Part shown: positions 17,519 through 25,983 of the stretch, in pieces
How the letters are laid out: each line of letters begins with the position of its first letter
Numbering within the stretch: position 1 is the stretch's first letter
NCBI GenBank assembly: GCA_030148485.1
Contig: JASBTJ010000043.1
Span: 1-56,429 of the forward strand
Direction: 5' to 3'
Length of the DNA stretch: 56,429 bases
Source of the DNA: Gammaproteobacteria bacterium
GTDB taxonomy: Bacteria; Pseudomonadota; Gammaproteobacteria; Chromatiales; Chromatiaceae
Translations under genes and position numbers: made by a program
Notes under the pieces: generated by a model
What the model was told of the DNA's origin: nothing
The model's input: only the letters and a program-made list of their open reading frames with translations
Databases searched by the model: none

Positions 17519-18631
17519 TTACAGCGACTCCATGGGAGTCAGGTTCTTGGCGGCCGCGGCAAACTTGGCGCGCTCCTCGGCAGGCATCGGGATCATGCCC
17601 TTGTCGGCCAAGTAGCCCTCGTCACCCCAAGCGCGCTCGGAGGTGAATTCGGCCAAGTAGCCCTTCATGCCCGGCACCTTGTCGGCATGCGCCTTCTTCA
17701 CGTAGAAGAACAGCGGACGGGACACCGGGTAGGAACCGTCGGCGATGGCCTCAAAGGTCGGCGCCTTGCCGTCGATGATCGAGCCATGCACCTTGTCGGT
17801 GTTCTGATCCAGGAAGCTGAATCCGAAGATACCGATGGCGTGCGGGTTGGCTTCGAGCTTCTGCACGATCAGATTGTCGTTCTCGCCGGCCTCGATATAG
17901 GCGCCGTCTTCACGGATGGCGTGCGCCACGGCCTTGAAGACCTTCTTGCCCTTCTTGTTGAAGACGCTCTCGGGGATGCCCAGCTTGGCCATCAGGGCCT
18001 TGATTTCGGCGGCGTCCTTGGACTTGCGCAGCTTCTTCAGGTCGTCGAATTTCTTGGCGCCGCCTTCCATCGCCAGCTCGGCGAAGGCGTCACGGGTACC
18101 GGAGGTCGGGGGCGGACCCAGCACCTCGATGGGCTCGTTCGGCAGGGACGCGTTCACCTGATTCCAGGTCTTGTAGGGGTTGTCGATCAGCTTGCCGTCC
18201 GGACCCGGCACCTGCTTGGCCAGCGCCAGGAAGATGTCCTTGCGGCTCAGCTTGTACTGGGGCGCCTCCTTCGAGTTGGCCAGCACGATACCGTCGTAGC
18301 CAACCTTCACCTCGACGATCTCCTTGACGCCGTTCTTGGCACATTTTTCCTGCTCGGACTTCTTGATGCGACGCGACGCATTGGTGATGTCCGGGGAATC
18401 AACGCCGACGCCGGCGCAGAACAGCTTCAGACCGCCACCGGAACCGGTGGACTCGATCTTGGGGGTCTTGTATTTGCTGGTCTTGCCGAACTGCTCTGCC
18501 ACCACGGTGGCGAACGGATAAACGGTGGACGAACCCACGATGCTGACGTAGTCGCGGGCAGCGGCGGCCTGGGCAGAGCCGTAGGCCAGGGTGGCCGACA
18601 TGGCAGCCAAAGCAAGGGTCTTTTTCAACAC
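17519..18631 (-). CDS. pstS: Phosphate-binding periplasmic protein PstS
   Basis: Protein of 370 aa: signal peptide LKKTLALAAMSATLAYGSAQA, then ARDYVSIVGSSTVYPFATVVAEQFG, the PstS/SphX-type opening with the SSTVYP phosphate-binding turn. The motif GSGGGLKLFCAG and the later PPTSGTRDAFAELAM complete the pocket. The start is GTG 18631, five bases after TGGAGG; the longer frame to 18700 lacks a ribosome-binding site. First gene of the pst operon, with a Pho-box-like sequence upstream. Confidence 0.93.
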   Translation of the reverse strand: MLKKTLALAAMSATLAYGSAQAAAARDYVSIVGSSTVYPFATVVAEQFGKTSKYKTPKIESTGSGGGLKLFCAGVGVDSPDITNASRRIKKSEQEKCAKNGVKEIVEVKVGYDGIVLANSKEAPQYKLSRKDIFLALAKQVPGPDGKLIDNPYKTWNQVNASLPNEPIEVLGPPPTSGTRDAFAELAMEGGAKKFDDLKKLRKSKDAAEIKALMAKLGIPESVFNKKGKKVFKAVAHAIREDGAYIEAGENDNLIVQKLEANPHAIGIFGFSFLDQNTDKVHGSIIDGKAPTFEAIADGSYPVSRPLFFYVKKAHADKVPGMKGYLAEFTSERAWGDEGYLADKGMIPMPAEERAKFAAAAKNLTPMESL

Positions 18632-18731
18632 GTTCGCCTCCACAGGAGTCCTGGTTTCAATGCGGCGCCGGGAAATCATCGAATGTGACCCGATCACCAT
18701 TGCTAACGAGGCAGCATTGTGCGCACGCCGT

Positions 18732-18749
18732 GTTTAACAAATGTGACAG
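18732..18749 (-). promoter_or_regulatory. Pho-box-like site upstream of pstS
   Basis: On the minus strand CTGTCACATTTGTTAAAC: the first half matches the PhoB repeat CTGTCAY fully, the second (GTTAAAC, 11 bp later) only in part. It lies about 100 bp upstream of the pstS start and directly after the FHA gene stop. Phosphate-starvation control by PhoB is inferred. Confidence 0.5.
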
Positions 18750-18750
18750 T

Positions 18751-19173
18751 CTAGTCGGTAAGGCGAAAACGGAAGGCAAAGGGCGACTCGGCGGTGCCGA
18801 CAATGATCAGGTCCCCGTCCTTGAGAACATGCCGACCACCGGCATCCGCTCCGCCAACCGATTGATTTCCAACGATGGTTCCACATGCGCTGCCGCGGTC
18901 GAGCAGACGATAACCACCTTGATCATCGGCCTCGATCTGGCAGTGCGCCCGGGAAACCTGCAAGCGGGGGCCCGGATCCAGCAGATAGAGGTCGTTGTTC
19001 GGCTCGCTGACCTGCTTGCGTCGCTCGGCCACGTGCAAGCCATCCCGCCCGGCCACCAGGCGGCATTCGCGGCCGATACGGAACGGCAGCCGACGCAACG
19101 CCAGCCATTCGCTGCCCAGGGAACGCTCGGCTTCGGGCGTTACCGCCTCGAGGTAGGGGGTTTTCACGGTCAT
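18751..19173 (-). CDS. FHA-domain protein
   Basis: Protein of 140 aa that is almost only an FHA fold: FRIGREC near residue 33, VSRAHCQIE (the Ser-x-x-His phosphothreonine-binding motif), then YRLLDRGSACGTIVGNQSVGG and LKDGDLIIVG. FHA domains bind phosphothreonine peptides. The start is ATG 19173 after CCAGGAATCC; the reading to 19197 would begin with TTG inside the previous stop region. It follows the Wzc-like kinase gene by 20 bp, so a part in phospho-signalling of polysaccharide export is plausible but unproven. Confidence 0.85.
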   Translation of the reverse strand: MTVKTPYLEAVTPEAERSLGSEWLALRRLPFRIGRECRLVAGRDGLHVAERRKQVSEPNNDLYLLDPGPRLQVSRAHCQIEADDQGGYRLLDRGSACGTIVGNQSVGGADAGGRHVLKDGDLIIVGTAESPFAFRFRLTD

Positions 19174-19193
19174 GCGGATTCCTGGGTGACAGC

Positions 19194-21464
19194 TCAAGCG
19201 CCAGCGGAGCGGCGACCTTTTTCGTGACTGGTGTAGCCGTAGCCGTAGTAGCCCTTGTCGCCGTAGTAGTGATCGCCGTATTGGGCCATTTTCTTGGCGC
19301 TGGCCTGGGTCAGCACCACGCCGATGGGTTCCACATGGGCGGCACGGATACGCTTGACCGCCTCCCGCGCCATGCGGTCGGTGGTCTGTTCCGCCCGCAC
19401 CGCCAGAATCAGCGCATCCACCCGCCGGGACAACACCACGCCGTCACTGACCGGCAACACCGGCGGTGCGTCCAGCACGATATAGGTGAACTTCTTGCGC
19501 AAGGCATCCAGCAATCGAGCAAAGGTGTCAGACGACAGGAATTCGAGCGGATTCGACAAGGCGTTACCGGCCGGGAGCAGATACAGGTTGTCGCCGTCAT
19601 CGGTCTTGGCGATGCAGTCATGCACCTTCTCTGGATCCATCACCAGGTCGGTGAGGCCGCTGCGACGGTCGATGCCGTAGATATCGGCCAAGCGCGGCCG
19701 CCTCAGATCACATTCGATCAACAAGGTGCGACCAAGCTGACTGAGCGAGTGCGCCAGGTTGCTCGACAACGTGGTCTTGCCTTCACCGGCGACGGACGAG
19801 GTGATCATTACCACCTGGGGCGGCTTGTCCACGTTGGAAAACAGCACCCCAGTACGAATGTGGTTCACCGACTCGGTAAAGGGCGAGTGCGGCGTAGCGG
19901 CCGCCAGCCGCTCGGCCACGGTCGGCAGGTCGCGTTTGGTCATCAGCGGCACGATACCCAACCCGGTCAGACCCAGCTTGGCCTCGGCGTGCTCCAGCAG
20001 ATTGAAGGTTGCGTCCATCCGGTCCCGCACAAAGGCGATAAACACCCCCAACAACATCCCGAGGAACGCCGCCCCCAGCACGATCCGCGGCTTATTCGGC
20101 TTGACCGGGCCCTTCGGCACCGAGGCCTCGTCCACGACGCGGACATTGGACACGTCATATTCACCGGTCACATCCAATTCGTTGAGCTTGGATAGAAACT
20201 GCTCGTATACCTGCCGAGCGTTCTCGGCCTCGCGCTCCAGTTTGGCCAGTTCGAAGCCCTTGCCACGCAGGTTCTGCATGGAGGATTCCCGCTGGCCGAT
20301 TAGCCCGCGGATCTTGCGCTCCTGCTGCAACGCCACCTGATATTCCTGCTGCAGACTGCCCACCACCTTGCCGATGGCCTGCTGCAGCGCCCGGTCCGCC
20401 TCGTTCAGCTCGGAGCGGGCTGCAATCATTTTGGGATGCTTTTCGCCGTAGCGTTCGGACAACTCGGACACCTTGCGCGACAGATCCGACTGCTTTTCCC
20501 GCAACTTGGTGATCAGGCTGTTCTGCAACACCGCCGCCAGCGAATCGTAGCTGCCCTTGTCCCGCTGCAGCCGCTGGACCTCGCGGTAACGAATCTCCGC
20601 CTCGCTGCGCCGGGCCTGGGCACTGATCAATTGCTCGGATAACCCGGCCAACTCTGCCGTGACGATCTGCTGGCGACTGCCGGTGTCGAGCAGACCTTCC
20701 CGCTCCTGATACGCCTGCAGCGCCTGCTCGGCCCGCGACACCTTGCCGCGCAGCACCTGCAGCTGCTCGTTGAGGAACTGGGTCTGGGCCTGGGCGGTAT
20801 TCATGCGCGACGACAGACCAAAATCCCGGTAGGCCACCGCCACCGCATTTGCCACGTCGGCGGCGTGCTGCGGATCCGGATCGTCATAGGCGATCTGGAT
20901 GATCTGACTGTTCTTACCGATGGTGACGTGCAGATTGGCCACGATCCGGTCCGCCAGCGCAATACGCAAATCGGCTGCCGACAACGGTTCCGGTTTACGG
21001 CGCCACTGCTCGGGCAGCCATAACCGCCAATCCAGCCCAAAGAGCGTCGTCGGCGCTTCCGCGGCGGCGGCCCGCTTTGCCTGGGCACGCTGGACCAACT
21101 CCAGCTTATCCACCACCTGCAAGGCGATGTTGCGACTGAGGATGACCTCTTTCTGGGTTTCGTAATACAACCAGACCAGCGAGGTGCTCAACCACTGGTT
21201 GCTGCTGCTGACCTTGGAGTCCACCGGTTCGGCGAGCAATTTGACATCGGCGCGATAGATCGGGGTGGCGCGCTGGGCGAGCAACAGTCCCAACAACGCA
21301 AACAGCATCATGACACCGACAATGCGCCACTTCTGCTGACGCAGGATTCGTAGGTAGGTGCGAAAATCGATGCCCTCATCACCCGTTTCGGACCGCGCGG
21401 CATCCATCAGGAAAGGACTCGTGGCAGTCGATGCCGGTCGTACCGGGGGGACATCCTGTTGCAT
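19194..21464 (-). CDS. Wzc-like chain-length determinant and tyrosine autokinase
   Basis: Protein of 756 aa. N-terminal Wzz domain with a first membrane helix near residue 36 (IVGVMMLFALLGLLLAQ), a long coiled-coil periplasmic region (about 200-410), a second helix (IVLGAAFLGMLLGVFIAF), then a BY-kinase domain: Walker A SSVAGEGKTTLSSNLA, Walker A' LLIECDLRRPRL, Walker B YIVLDAPPVLPVSD. The tail holds seven tyrosines within about 16 residues (YGDHYYGDKGYYGYGY), the autophosphorylation cluster. It governs polymer length and export of an exopolysaccharide in the inner membrane. Kinase and Wzz are fused, unlike the split EpsF/EpsG pairs of many exosortase clusters. It starts 7 bp after the export-protein gene. 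Confidence 0.93.
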   Translation of the reverse strand: MQQDVPPVRPASTATSPFLMDAARSETGDEGIDFRTYLRILRQQKWRIVGVMMLFALLGLLLAQRATPIYRADVKLLAEPVDSKVSSSNQWLSTSLVWLYYETQKEVILSRNIALQVVDKLELVQRAQAKRAAAAEAPTTLFGLDWRLWLPEQWRRKPEPLSAADLRIALADRIVANLHVTIGKNSQIIQIAYDDPDPQHAADVANAVAVAYRDFGLSSRMNTAQAQTQFLNEQLQVLRGKVSRAEQALQAYQEREGLLDTGSRQQIVTAELAGLSEQLISAQARRSEAEIRYREVQRLQRDKGSYDSLAAVLQNSLITKLREKQSDLSRKVSELSERYGEKHPKMIAARSELNEADRALQQAIGKVVGSLQQEYQVALQQERKIRGLIGQRESSMQNLRGKGFELAKLEREAENARQVYEQFLSKLNELDVTGEYDVSNVRVVDEASVPKGPVKPNKPRIVLGAAFLGMLLGVFIAFVRDRMDATFNLLEHAEAKLGLTGLGIVPLMTKRDLPTVAERLAAATPHSPFTESVNHIRTGVLFSNVDKPPQVVMITSSVAGEGKTTLSSNLAHSLSQLGRTLLIECDLRRPRLADIYGIDRRSGLTDLVMDPEKVHDCIAKTDDGDNLYLLPAGNALSNPLEFLSSDTFARLLDALRKKFTYIVLDAPPVLPVSDGVVLSRRVDALILAVRAEQTTDRMAREAVKRIRAAHVEPIGVVLTQASAKKMAQYGDHYYGDKGYYGYGYTSHEKGRRSAGA

Positions 21465-21471
21465 GGAACCC

Positions 21472-22017
21472 TCAGAAGAAGCTTTCGCCGACGGTGATGA
21501 TGTCGCCGGGACGAACCGGGTGATTCAGCGCGACCGATTTGCTCACGCCGGGGCGGTCCTCAGTGACCAGAGTGATTTTGCTGGTGGAGGCGCGCTCGGT
21601 AAAGCCGCCCGCAAGCACGACCGCCTTTTGCACGGTCAGACCGTCCTGATAACTGTAGCCGCCAGGTTGTTTCACTTCGCCGTTCACAAACACCTGTCGA
21701 TAGGCATGGATACTGACCCGGACCTTGGGTTTCTTGAGATAACCGTCGGCCAGCATGGACTCGATCTTGGCCGCCACCTGGGTGGTGGTCAGACCAGCCA
21801 CCCGCACATCGCCGATTAGCGGCATGGCAACGGTGCCGTTGCTGGACACGCGGGTCTCCTGGATGCTCATTTCCGGCTCGTTGAACACCGTGACGTTGAC
21901 GATGTCTTCGGCGGAAATCCGATAATCGTTAGCCTGGGCTCTGGGTGCAGCGAGCGACGCCGAAGCCATCAAGATGCCAACCAGGAGGATAAAGCGCTGG
22001 TGAAATAGACTCGACAT
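21472..22017 (-). CDS. Polysaccharide export protein (Wza/EpsE-like)
   Basis: Protein of 181 aa: signal peptide (FILLVGILMASASLAAPRAQA), then a Poly_export domain (DYRISAEDIVNVTVFNEPEMS, TVAMPLIGDVRVAGLTTTQV) and one SLBB domain (VFVNGEVKQPGGYSYQDGLTVQKAVVLAGGFTERA). No lipobox cysteine is visible, so it is probably not a lipoprotein. It is much shorter than Wza (379 aa), typical of exosortase-associated export proteins. It forms the periplasmic part of the export channel with the neighbouring kinase and beta-barrel proteins. Confidence 0.9.
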   Translation of the reverse strand: MSSLFHQRFILLVGILMASASLAAPRAQANDYRISAEDIVNVTVFNEPEMSIQETRVSSNGTVAMPLIGDVRVAGLTTTQVAAKIESMLADGYLKKPKVRVSIHAYRQVFVNGEVKQPGGYSYQDGLTVQKAVVLAGGFTERASTSKITLVTEDRPGVSKSVALNHPVRPGDIITVGESFF

Positions 22018-22082
22018 GGCAACAGACGCAAAAAAACCGTGGCACCCGATGGTAGTCCACGGCCTGTCTGCGACTCAAGACA

Positions 22083-23288
22083 TCAACGCAGCGCGGCCTT
22101 CAGCCCGATGGCGATGCGATTATCGTCAAAGTCCGCCCCAGCCTGATTGCTGGCACGCTGCTGGTAATCGTAGCGGATACCGACAGTAAGCCAACGCCGC
22201 AGCGCATAACTGAGACCGACGTGGGCCTCGCTGACGTCGTCATTGCGGCCCACGTCGTAATCGTCCTTCTCGTAGCGCAAGCCCGCCTGCAGTTCCGTCA
22301 ACCGGGTAAGCTCGTGGACCCAGTCGAGCTGGGCGATCAGCGCCTCGAAGGCACGGGAGCCGCCACCCAAGGCCGAGTCGTAGGCATTGCGGGACAAGGT
22401 CGCCGTCACCGTGCTGTAGGTCTTGGGCTTCCAGATCATCTTGGCCTCGGTGGACAGGCCCTTGGTGTCGCCCACGCCATTGTCGAATTGTTTGTCGTGA
22501 TAACCCACCTTGAAAACACCCGTGGTCTTCGCGGTGGCGTCCCAGGTCACACCGACCAACAGACGCTTCAGGTCGTTGTCAAACGTCGAGCCGGTGGCGT
22601 GGTAGCTGTAACGGATCAGACTGGGCTCGACCAACAACTGGGTCTTGGGGCCGAGGTTATAGAAGAAGGTGAAGGTCAGCTCGTCCTCGTCGCGATCACG
22701 AAAATCCTGGCCATTGTTGGTGTACTCGCGGTTGCGGTGCACCGCCTTGAGGGCCACCTGGGCGGTGGCGATACGCCGACCGTAGACCGCTTCGCCACCC
22801 ACGGCCCACTGTTGCCACAAATTCGGCCGGGTGCCGACGGGCACCACCGCCACCGAATAAGGCTCGTGCTCGCGACGGTAGTCCGCCGTCAGGTTCAGAT
22901 TGAATTTCTTGGTCAGGTCCAGGGTGACGTCGGCGCCCAGGAAATGATCGTCAAAGTTGGCATCGCTGGTGGCTTCGTACATCCCGTAGTAGCCCTGATA
23001 GCCCAGGCGGACAACATGCTTGCCCATCACACCGACCCATTGCAGGTCCGGGCGCGCCTCGAACAACATCGAGTCCACGGTGCCGGTCTCGGTGCGGAAG
23101 ATGTTGTCGTCGTAGGCCAGATCCAGTTCGATTGCGGGGTAAAAGCCCGGCACGACCAGATCGTCCGCCTTGGTTGGGGTGATGTTATAGGTCCCCAGCG
23201 TCTGCGCTACCGCGCTCCCAACGAACCCCAATCCCAAAAAAAATGCTGCGGCGAGGGAAGAACAACCGACGCGTTCCTTCGTTTCCAT
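22083..23288 (-). CDS. Outer-membrane beta-barrel protein of the EPS block
   Basis: Protein of 401 aa: signal peptide (LAAAFFLGLGFVGSAVAQ), then alternating amphipathic strands throughout (for example HVVRLGYQGYYGMYEA, FNLNLTADYRREHEPY, TTGVFKVGYHDKQF, WLTVGIRYDYQQRAS) ending in IAIGLKAALR, a usual barrel-terminal strand. It resembles the putative beta-barrel porin / EpsL-like proteins next to exosortase-type EPS genes and may form the outer-membrane pore for the polymer. ATG 23288. A 32-bp palindrome lies just upstream. Confidence 0.8.
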   Translation of the reverse strand: METKERVGCSSLAAAFFLGLGFVGSAVAQTLGTYNITPTKADDLVVPGFYPAIELDLAYDDNIFRTETGTVDSMLFEARPDLQWVGVMGKHVVRLGYQGYYGMYEATSDANFDDHFLGADVTLDLTKKFNLNLTADYRREHEPYSVAVVPVGTRPNLWQQWAVGGEAVYGRRIATAQVALKAVHRNREYTNNGQDFRDRDEDELTFTFFYNLGPKTQLLVEPSLIRYSYHATGSTFDNDLKRLLVGVTWDATAKTTGVFKVGYHDKQFDNGVGDTKGLSTEAKMIWKPKTYSTVTATLSRNAYDSALGGGSRAFEALIAQLDWVHELTRLTELQAGLRYEKDDYDVGRNDDVSEAHVGLSYALRRWLTVGIRYDYQQRASNQAGADFDDNRIAIGLKAALR

Positions 23289-23319
23289 TTTCTGCCCACT
23301 CTAAGCGGTTTGACACGTT

Positions 23320-23351
23320 GCGGCCGGAGGGGATCGATCCCCTCCGGCCGC
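23320..23351. repeat. 32-bp perfect palindrome
   Basis: Sixteen-base arms GCGGCCGGAGGGGATC and its exact complement, with no spacer. It lies between the Gly-rich protein gene and the beta-barrel gene, both on the minus strand. There is no T-run on either side, so it is not a classical intrinsic terminator. It could be an RNA-processing or attenuation hairpin, or a protein site. Confidence 0.7.
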
Positions 23352-23386
23352 CGAAGATTATTGTTGTCGGCGACCCGCGACCGCCA

Positions 23387-23773
23387 TCAGCTCGGGCTGG
23401 CCACACCGCCGCCGCCGGGGGTACCGCCGGTCAAGCCACCGAGATTGCCGGGTGCGCCACCGGCCGGACCACCCAGGCCAGCGGCAGTCGCCTCCAGCAC
23501 ATCGTTGGGGTCAGCGCCCGCCACGATAGCCTGCTGGCCGATATCGCCGCTGCAACCGGCCGCGCGCTGCTGCTCGCCATACTCGGACAATACGGTGTAC
23601 GCCGCCTGGACGATGTCCTTCGCCTTCTCGACGCCCTGCGCCTTGATCATGTCGGCGACCACGGACTCGAGGCATTTGCCGTCTTCCGCCGCCAGGCGAA
23701 GATCGTCAATCGTGTCCGCCACGACAGCGGTGGATCCCGCCATCATTGCGGCAATAACCAGTAGCTTTTTCAT
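23387..23773 (-). CDS. Secreted Gly/Pro-rich small protein, first gene of the EPS block
   Basis: Protein of 128 aa: signal peptide (MKKLLVIAAMMAGSTAVVA), a helical domain with two cysteines (GKCLESVVADMIKAQGVEKAKDIV and RAAGCSGDIGQQAIVAGADPNDVLEATAAG), then a low-complexity tail of Gly, Pro and Ala ending ASPS. The family is not recognised. ATG 23773 follows AGGGTG by about seven bases; GTG 23782 is a longer option. A sigma-54-type promoter lies about 130 bp upstream, so this gene is the likely head of a transcript that includes the barrel, export and kinase genes. Secretion to periplasm or surface is inferred from the signal peptide. Confidence 0.7.
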   Translation of the reverse strand: MKKLLVIAAMMAGSTAVVADTIDDLRLAAEDGKCLESVVADMIKAQGVEKAKDIVQAAYTVLSEYGEQQRAAGCSGDIGQQAIVAGADPNDVLEATAAGLGGPAGGAPGNLGGLTGGTPGGGGVASPS

Positions 23774-23905
23774 ACGATTCACCCTGACAAAATTTGCCCT
23801 GACCGAGCGTGACCCGGCCAGCGGCAGAATACCACGATTCTGTCACGATTTGCGACATTGGTAGTCGGAAAGCGCGACCCGTTGTGTTATTGTGCAATTA
23901 GCATT

Positions 23906-23920
23906 GCAAAATAAATGCCA
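23906..23920 (-). promoter_or_regulatory. Sigma-54-type promoter facing the EPS block
   Basis: Minus strand reads TGGCATTTATTTTGC: GG and GC in the 12-bp register of the -24/-12 consensus TGGCAC-N5-TTGC. The predicted start near 23894 leaves a leader of about 120 nt. A TGT-N11-ACT half-match to the dyads seen before the lasso and PEP-CTERM promoters starts 70 bp upstream (23989), nested in a TCAGTA-N8-TACTGA inverted repeat (23968-23987). Confidence 0.65.
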
Positions 23921-24009
23921 TTTTTATATTTCCATTATTTTCAGTGGGATACGAGTATCGACCCTGCTCAGTAGTAAAAAATACTGACAGCACTCGCAAC
24001 CGCCCACCG

Positions 24010-25947
24010 TCACGCGGGCGCCTGTAGCCAATAACCCCGCCCGCCATCGACGCCGAGACAAGCCAAGCCGTCCCACACCGCGGCATGCTCGACCGAATCG
24101 GCAACCACCCGCATTTCCAACCCATGGGCGATTCGGGTCAGCGCTTGGACGAAGAACCGGGCGTCGCTGTCGTCCACCAGGCTTCGCACCAACGCGCCGT
24201 CCAACTTGATGTAATGCGCTTTGAGCGCCCGCACCTGGGACAGGCTACTGAATCCGGTACCGAAGTGATCCAGCGCCACCTCGACGCCCAGGGCATCGAG
24301 TTTGGCGACCAGTTCCGCCAACCCATCGGCCAAACCTGCTCCGTATTCGGGGAACTCCAGGATCAATCGACCCTGCAATGGCCCGTGGCGTTGTACTGCG
24401 TCCTGCAGCCAGCCGACGAACGACGCATCGCCCAACGACGCCGGAGACAGGTTGATCGCCTGCGGCAGCGCGTGCTGTCCATTCGCCAGCTCGTCGAGCA
24501 CACGCTCGACCACCGCCCGGTCCAAACTCGGCGCAAGCCCTGCCGCTTCGGCCATCGGCAGGAACTGCCCGGCGGGCAAACGCTCGTCCCGGCGATCCGT
24601 GTCGGGAATGCGTAAGAACAGCTCCTCATGCATTACGCTGCGATCCGCTGTGGCAAATACCGGCTGGCGCACCAGCTCCCAGGCGCCGCTGTCGAGCACC
24701 TGCTCCAACACCTGCCGCCAGGCCGCGGCGCCGCGCGCGTCCGCCTGCGTCTGCTTGGCCGTGGCGACATGCACCGCGTTGGCACCGCTGCGCTGTGCCT
24801 GGCGCAGCGCCATGTCGGCTTCGGCCAACCAGTCCGTTGCGCTTTGCCGCGCCCACAACGCGACCCCCACATGCGCCACGTCCGCCGACGGCAGCGACAA
24901 TTCCCCGTACAGGCCGGCCACCCCGTTGCTGACCCTCGTAGCGATCTCCCCCACCCGGGTCGGGTCCAGGTTCTCCAGCAGGATGGCAAAATCGGCACCG
25001 GCCGTGTGTGCCACCAACACCGGACGATCCACCGGCAGCGCTGCACTGATGCGCTCCGCACAGCGCTTGAGCAGACGGTCACCAGCGGCGTATCCCAATT
25101 GCTGGTTGTAGGCCTTGAAGTCGTTCAACTGCAGCAACAATAGCGCGCCGCTACCCAGCCCTTCGGGATCGTCCACCCGATGTGCCAGGGTGTCCATGAA
25201 ACAACGCCGGTTGGCCAAGCCGGTGACCGGGTCGGTGAAGGCCTGGGCACGCAACCCGTCGGCCAACTGCTCGGCCTCATCCAGCATGCGCCGCACCTTG
25301 GCGGACATGCGGTTCATCGCCTCCACCACACGACGGAACTCCAGCGTGAACGGTCGCCCGGCGACCACCGGAAACTCCCGTCGGCAGATGGCATCGGCCT
25401 GAGCCTCGACCGCCTTGAGCGGGCGCAGCAGCACGCGCAGCGCCACCGCGCCCAGCAACATCACCGCCAGCGCGGCGACCGCAAACCACACTAATCCGTC
25501 GCGGGCGCTGGCCCACAACTGGCGATACGCCAGATCCGGGTTGCTGCGCACCACCACGTCACCCACCTTGAGCCAGCCGGCCATCACCGTGGCAGTGCCC
25601 AGCGGGGTGTCCAACGGCAGCCACCCGGTGAACCAGTTCGGCACACCCTCCAGTTCCCGGCTGGCCCGGCGCTCCACCCACAGTTCACCGTGCCGATACA
25701 CCAGAACCTCGGCGTAGGCACCGCTCTTGGCCAAGGCGTCGGCCATGGCTTCGGCCATGGCGTGATCCTCGGCTGCCGTGGCGCTGGAGATTCGAAAGCC
25801 CAGACTGGTTGCCGCATTGTCGGCCACCGACTGCAGCTGTTCATTCAGGTAACCGCGGGTCTCCTGCAGGCTGATGGCGAAATTGCCCGCGAAGAGCAGC
25901 AGCACCAGGGTGCAGATCAACGCCACGAGCTGCTTGGTCAAGGTCAT
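24010..25947 (-). CDS. lapD: LapD-like c-di-GMP receptor (degenerate GGDEF-EAL)
   Basis: Protein of 645 aa. Membrane helix at 8-28, periplasmic LapD/MoxY-type domain (SLGFRISSATAAEDHAMAEAMADALAKSGAYAEV region to about 150), second helix near 155-178, HAMP, GGDEF and EAL domains. Both catalytic motifs are degraded: the GGDEF signature reads AGADF, the EAL motif reads EELF, and DDFGTG reads DHFGTG. This is the receptor pattern of LapD, which binds c-di-GMP in the EAL domain and sequesters the periplasmic protease LapG. lapG lies 36 bp upstream on the same strand, which supports the call. Confidence 0.88.
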   Translation of the reverse strand: MTLTKQLVALICTLVLLLFAGNFAISLQETRGYLNEQLQSVADNAATSLGFRISSATAAEDHAMAEAMADALAKSGAYAEVLVYRHGELWVERRASRELEGVPNWFTGWLPLDTPLGTATVMAGWLKVGDVVVRSNPDLAYRQLWASARDGLVWFAVAALAVMLLGAVALRVLLRPLKAVEAQADAICRREFPVVAGRPFTLEFRRVVEAMNRMSAKVRRMLDEAEQLADGLRAQAFTDPVTGLANRRCFMDTLAHRVDDPEGLGSGALLLLQLNDFKAYNQQLGYAAGDRLLKRCAERISAALPVDRPVLVAHTAGADFAILLENLDPTRVGEIATRVSNGVAGLYGELSLPSADVAHVGVALWARQSATDWLAEADMALRQAQRSGANAVHVATAKQTQADARGAAAWRQVLEQVLDSGAWELVRQPVFATADRSVMHEELFLRIPDTDRRDERLPAGQFLPMAEAAGLAPSLDRAVVERVLDELANGQHALPQAINLSPASLGDASFVGWLQDAVQRHGPLQGRLILEFPEYGAGLADGLAELVAKLDALGVEVALDHFGTGFSSLSQVRALKAHYIKLDGALVRSLVDDSDARFFVQALTRIAHGLEMRVVADSVEHAAVWDGLACLGVDGGRGYWLQAPA

Positions 25948-25983
25948 GCTGGCCTCCCCCGGCCGGTAATGTTCTTGTTCATA

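Noticed and set aside
22221-23864. 547-codon plus-strand frame opposite the beta-barrel and Gly-rich genes
   Set aside because: The minus strand carries signal peptides, beta strands and ribosome-binding sites; the plus frame has none.
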